From Lachnospiraceae bacterium (GTDB taxonomy: Bacteria; Bacillota; Clostridia; Lachnospirales; Anaerotignaceae): 64,000 nt of DNA. Under the pieces are notes generated by a model. That model had not been told where the DNA came from and did not search any database. It worked only from the letters and a program-made list of their open reading frames with translations. The position numbers and the translations under genes are program-made. This document shows positions 63,441 to 64,000 of the stretch, in pieces; within the stretch, counting starts at the first letter, position 1, and every line of letters starts with the position of its first letter. Where the stretch lies: assembly GCA_019422065.1 (NCBI GenBank), contig JAHZEA010000005.1:92561-156560 (forward strand), read 5' to 3'.

Positions 63441-63469
63441 ATTATATATTTTTCCTAAAAATTGGTCAA
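63441..63469 (-). promoter_or_regulatory. Consensus sigma-A promoter of the polysaccharide operon
   Basis: On the minus strand TTGACC (63464-63469), a 17-base spacer and TATAAT (63441-63446). This is the strongest promoter in the window and the only good one found before the terminator at 40.57 kb, some 23 kb downstream. Confidence 0.82.
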
Positions 63470-63617
63470 TAAAAAAAGATTTTTGCAATTACAAAACATC
63501 ATCTGAACAATTAATTTTACTTCATTTTAATATTTTTATTATTTCATATATTTATAAATTTAGTACAATACTTTTGATGAAATATTATAATTTAATTTTA
63601 AGATTCATGATTTATAA

Positions 63618-63663
63618 AAAATAAAAACCTTATAGTTTTTAAAACTTCTAAGGTTTTTATTTT
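63618..63663. terminator. Bidirectional terminator-like hairpin
   Basis: A 14-bp perfect stem AAAATAAAAACCTT (63618-63631) / AAGGTTTTTATTTT (63650-63663) with an 18-base loop. It insulates the glycan operon promoter from whatever lies to the right. Confidence 0.7.
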
Positions 63664-63948
63664 AAAAACACAATAAAAATCTGATTATCCGCTAAAACAC
63701 AGTATCTATCAGCATTTTCAAGGAAACAAACACATCAATTTACTACTTATTTACTACTAACGAATGAGCCTTGATACGCAAGTTTTCCTAGATATGCAAA
63801 GATATGGTACAGCACATCAGTATTGAAACAAGAAAAAATTGAATAACTTATAGACTATGGAACGCCTAAAATGACGTTCCTTTTCTATTTCCAGCCGTTC
63901 TTATTGGACGGCTATTTTATTACCCAAAATGAAAGGAGCATTAGATTT
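63664..63948. other. Non-coding leader with direct repeats and tandem hairpins
   Basis: No gene. TTTACTACT occurs at 63740-63748 and 63751-63759, one helical turn apart. Two hairpins follow: GGAACG (63859-63864) / CGTTCC (63875-63880) with a T-run, and AGCCGT (63893-63898) / ACGGCT (63908-63913). The second is 35 bases before the start of the partial gene. Confidence 0.55.
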
Positions 63949-64000
63949 ATGAAAAAGATGTTAAAACGATTGTGTACGGGCTTCTTAGCTCTTGCAACTG
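63949..64000 (+). CDS. Start of a secreted protein (signal peptide only)
   Basis: Seventeen codons before the window ends: MKKMLKRLCTGFLALAT. The basic start and hydrophobic run form a signal peptide, and GAAAGGAG sits eleven bases before the ATG. The opening resembles that of large CnaB/thioester-type surface proteins carried by conjugative elements of Lachnospiraceae, but a signal peptide alone cannot prove this. Confidence 0.7.
   Translation, partial: MKKMLKRLCTGFLALAT

Overview
The window looks like chromosome from a low-GC, endospore-forming Bacillota of class Clostridia, probably Lachnospiraceae-like. The evidence is a SCIFF ribosomally made peptide with its radical SAM maturase beside secD, the spore regulator spoVT, AGGAGG-type ribosome sites, and frequent TTG/GTG starts. 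No rRNA or tRNA gene was recognised.

Region 1 (1-12.8 kb) is core chromosome: the start of secD, the SCIFF maturase and precursor, a small membrane protein, a PHP phosphoesterase with a flavin reductase-like protein, a polyamine ABC transporter operon (XRE-cupin regulator, then potABCD), a HAD phosphatase, ddl-murI for peptidoglycan precursors, and spoVT.

Region 2 (12.7-28.5 kb) is an accessory island. It holds an AAA_14/DUF4143 ATPase, a CRISPR array of 25 repeats and 24 spacers, a complete type I-B cas operon (cas6-cas8b-cas7-cas5-cas3-cas4-cas1-cas2), a fructokinase and a second, broken AAA_14 ATPase. It is bracketed by two exact 247-bp direct repeats. The left copy is the real 5' end and promoter of spoVT. 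The right copy is fused into the broken ATPase and abuts a decayed large serine recombinase. Homologous recombination between the copies would remove about 15.1 kb, including all of CRISPR-Cas, and restore one spoVT leader.

Region 3 (28.7-35.3 kb) has a secreted stalk-domain protein, a sigma factor fused to a membrane segment and a leucine-rich-repeat-like outer domain, a FUSC-family membrane protein, and a membrane-anchored XRE regulator.

Region 4 (35.5-63.4 kb) is a surface-polysaccharide locus, all on the minus strand. A consensus promoter at about 63.45 kb drives manA, manC, gmd and rmd (GDP-mannose to GDP-D-rhamnose), the exporter wzm/wzt, a capping-type methyltransferase and five GT4 glycosyltransferases. 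There follows a module that makes and modifies a dTDP-4-amino-4,6-dideoxy sugar (rfbA, rfbB, wecE, acyltransferase, ATP-grasp) and loads and flips it on a lipid carrier (ArnC-like GT2, two EamA/SMR proteins, a YfhO-type GT-C enzyme). After a terminator at about 40.57 kb, a second unit has another GT-C enzyme, a GT2, a GtrA flippase and UDP-glucose dehydrogenase. I infer a D-rhamnose-rich glycan exported by the ABC route and then decorated outside the membrane.

The last 0.6 kb contains tandem hairpins, short direct repeats and the first codons of a secreted protein, possibly the edge of another mobile element.
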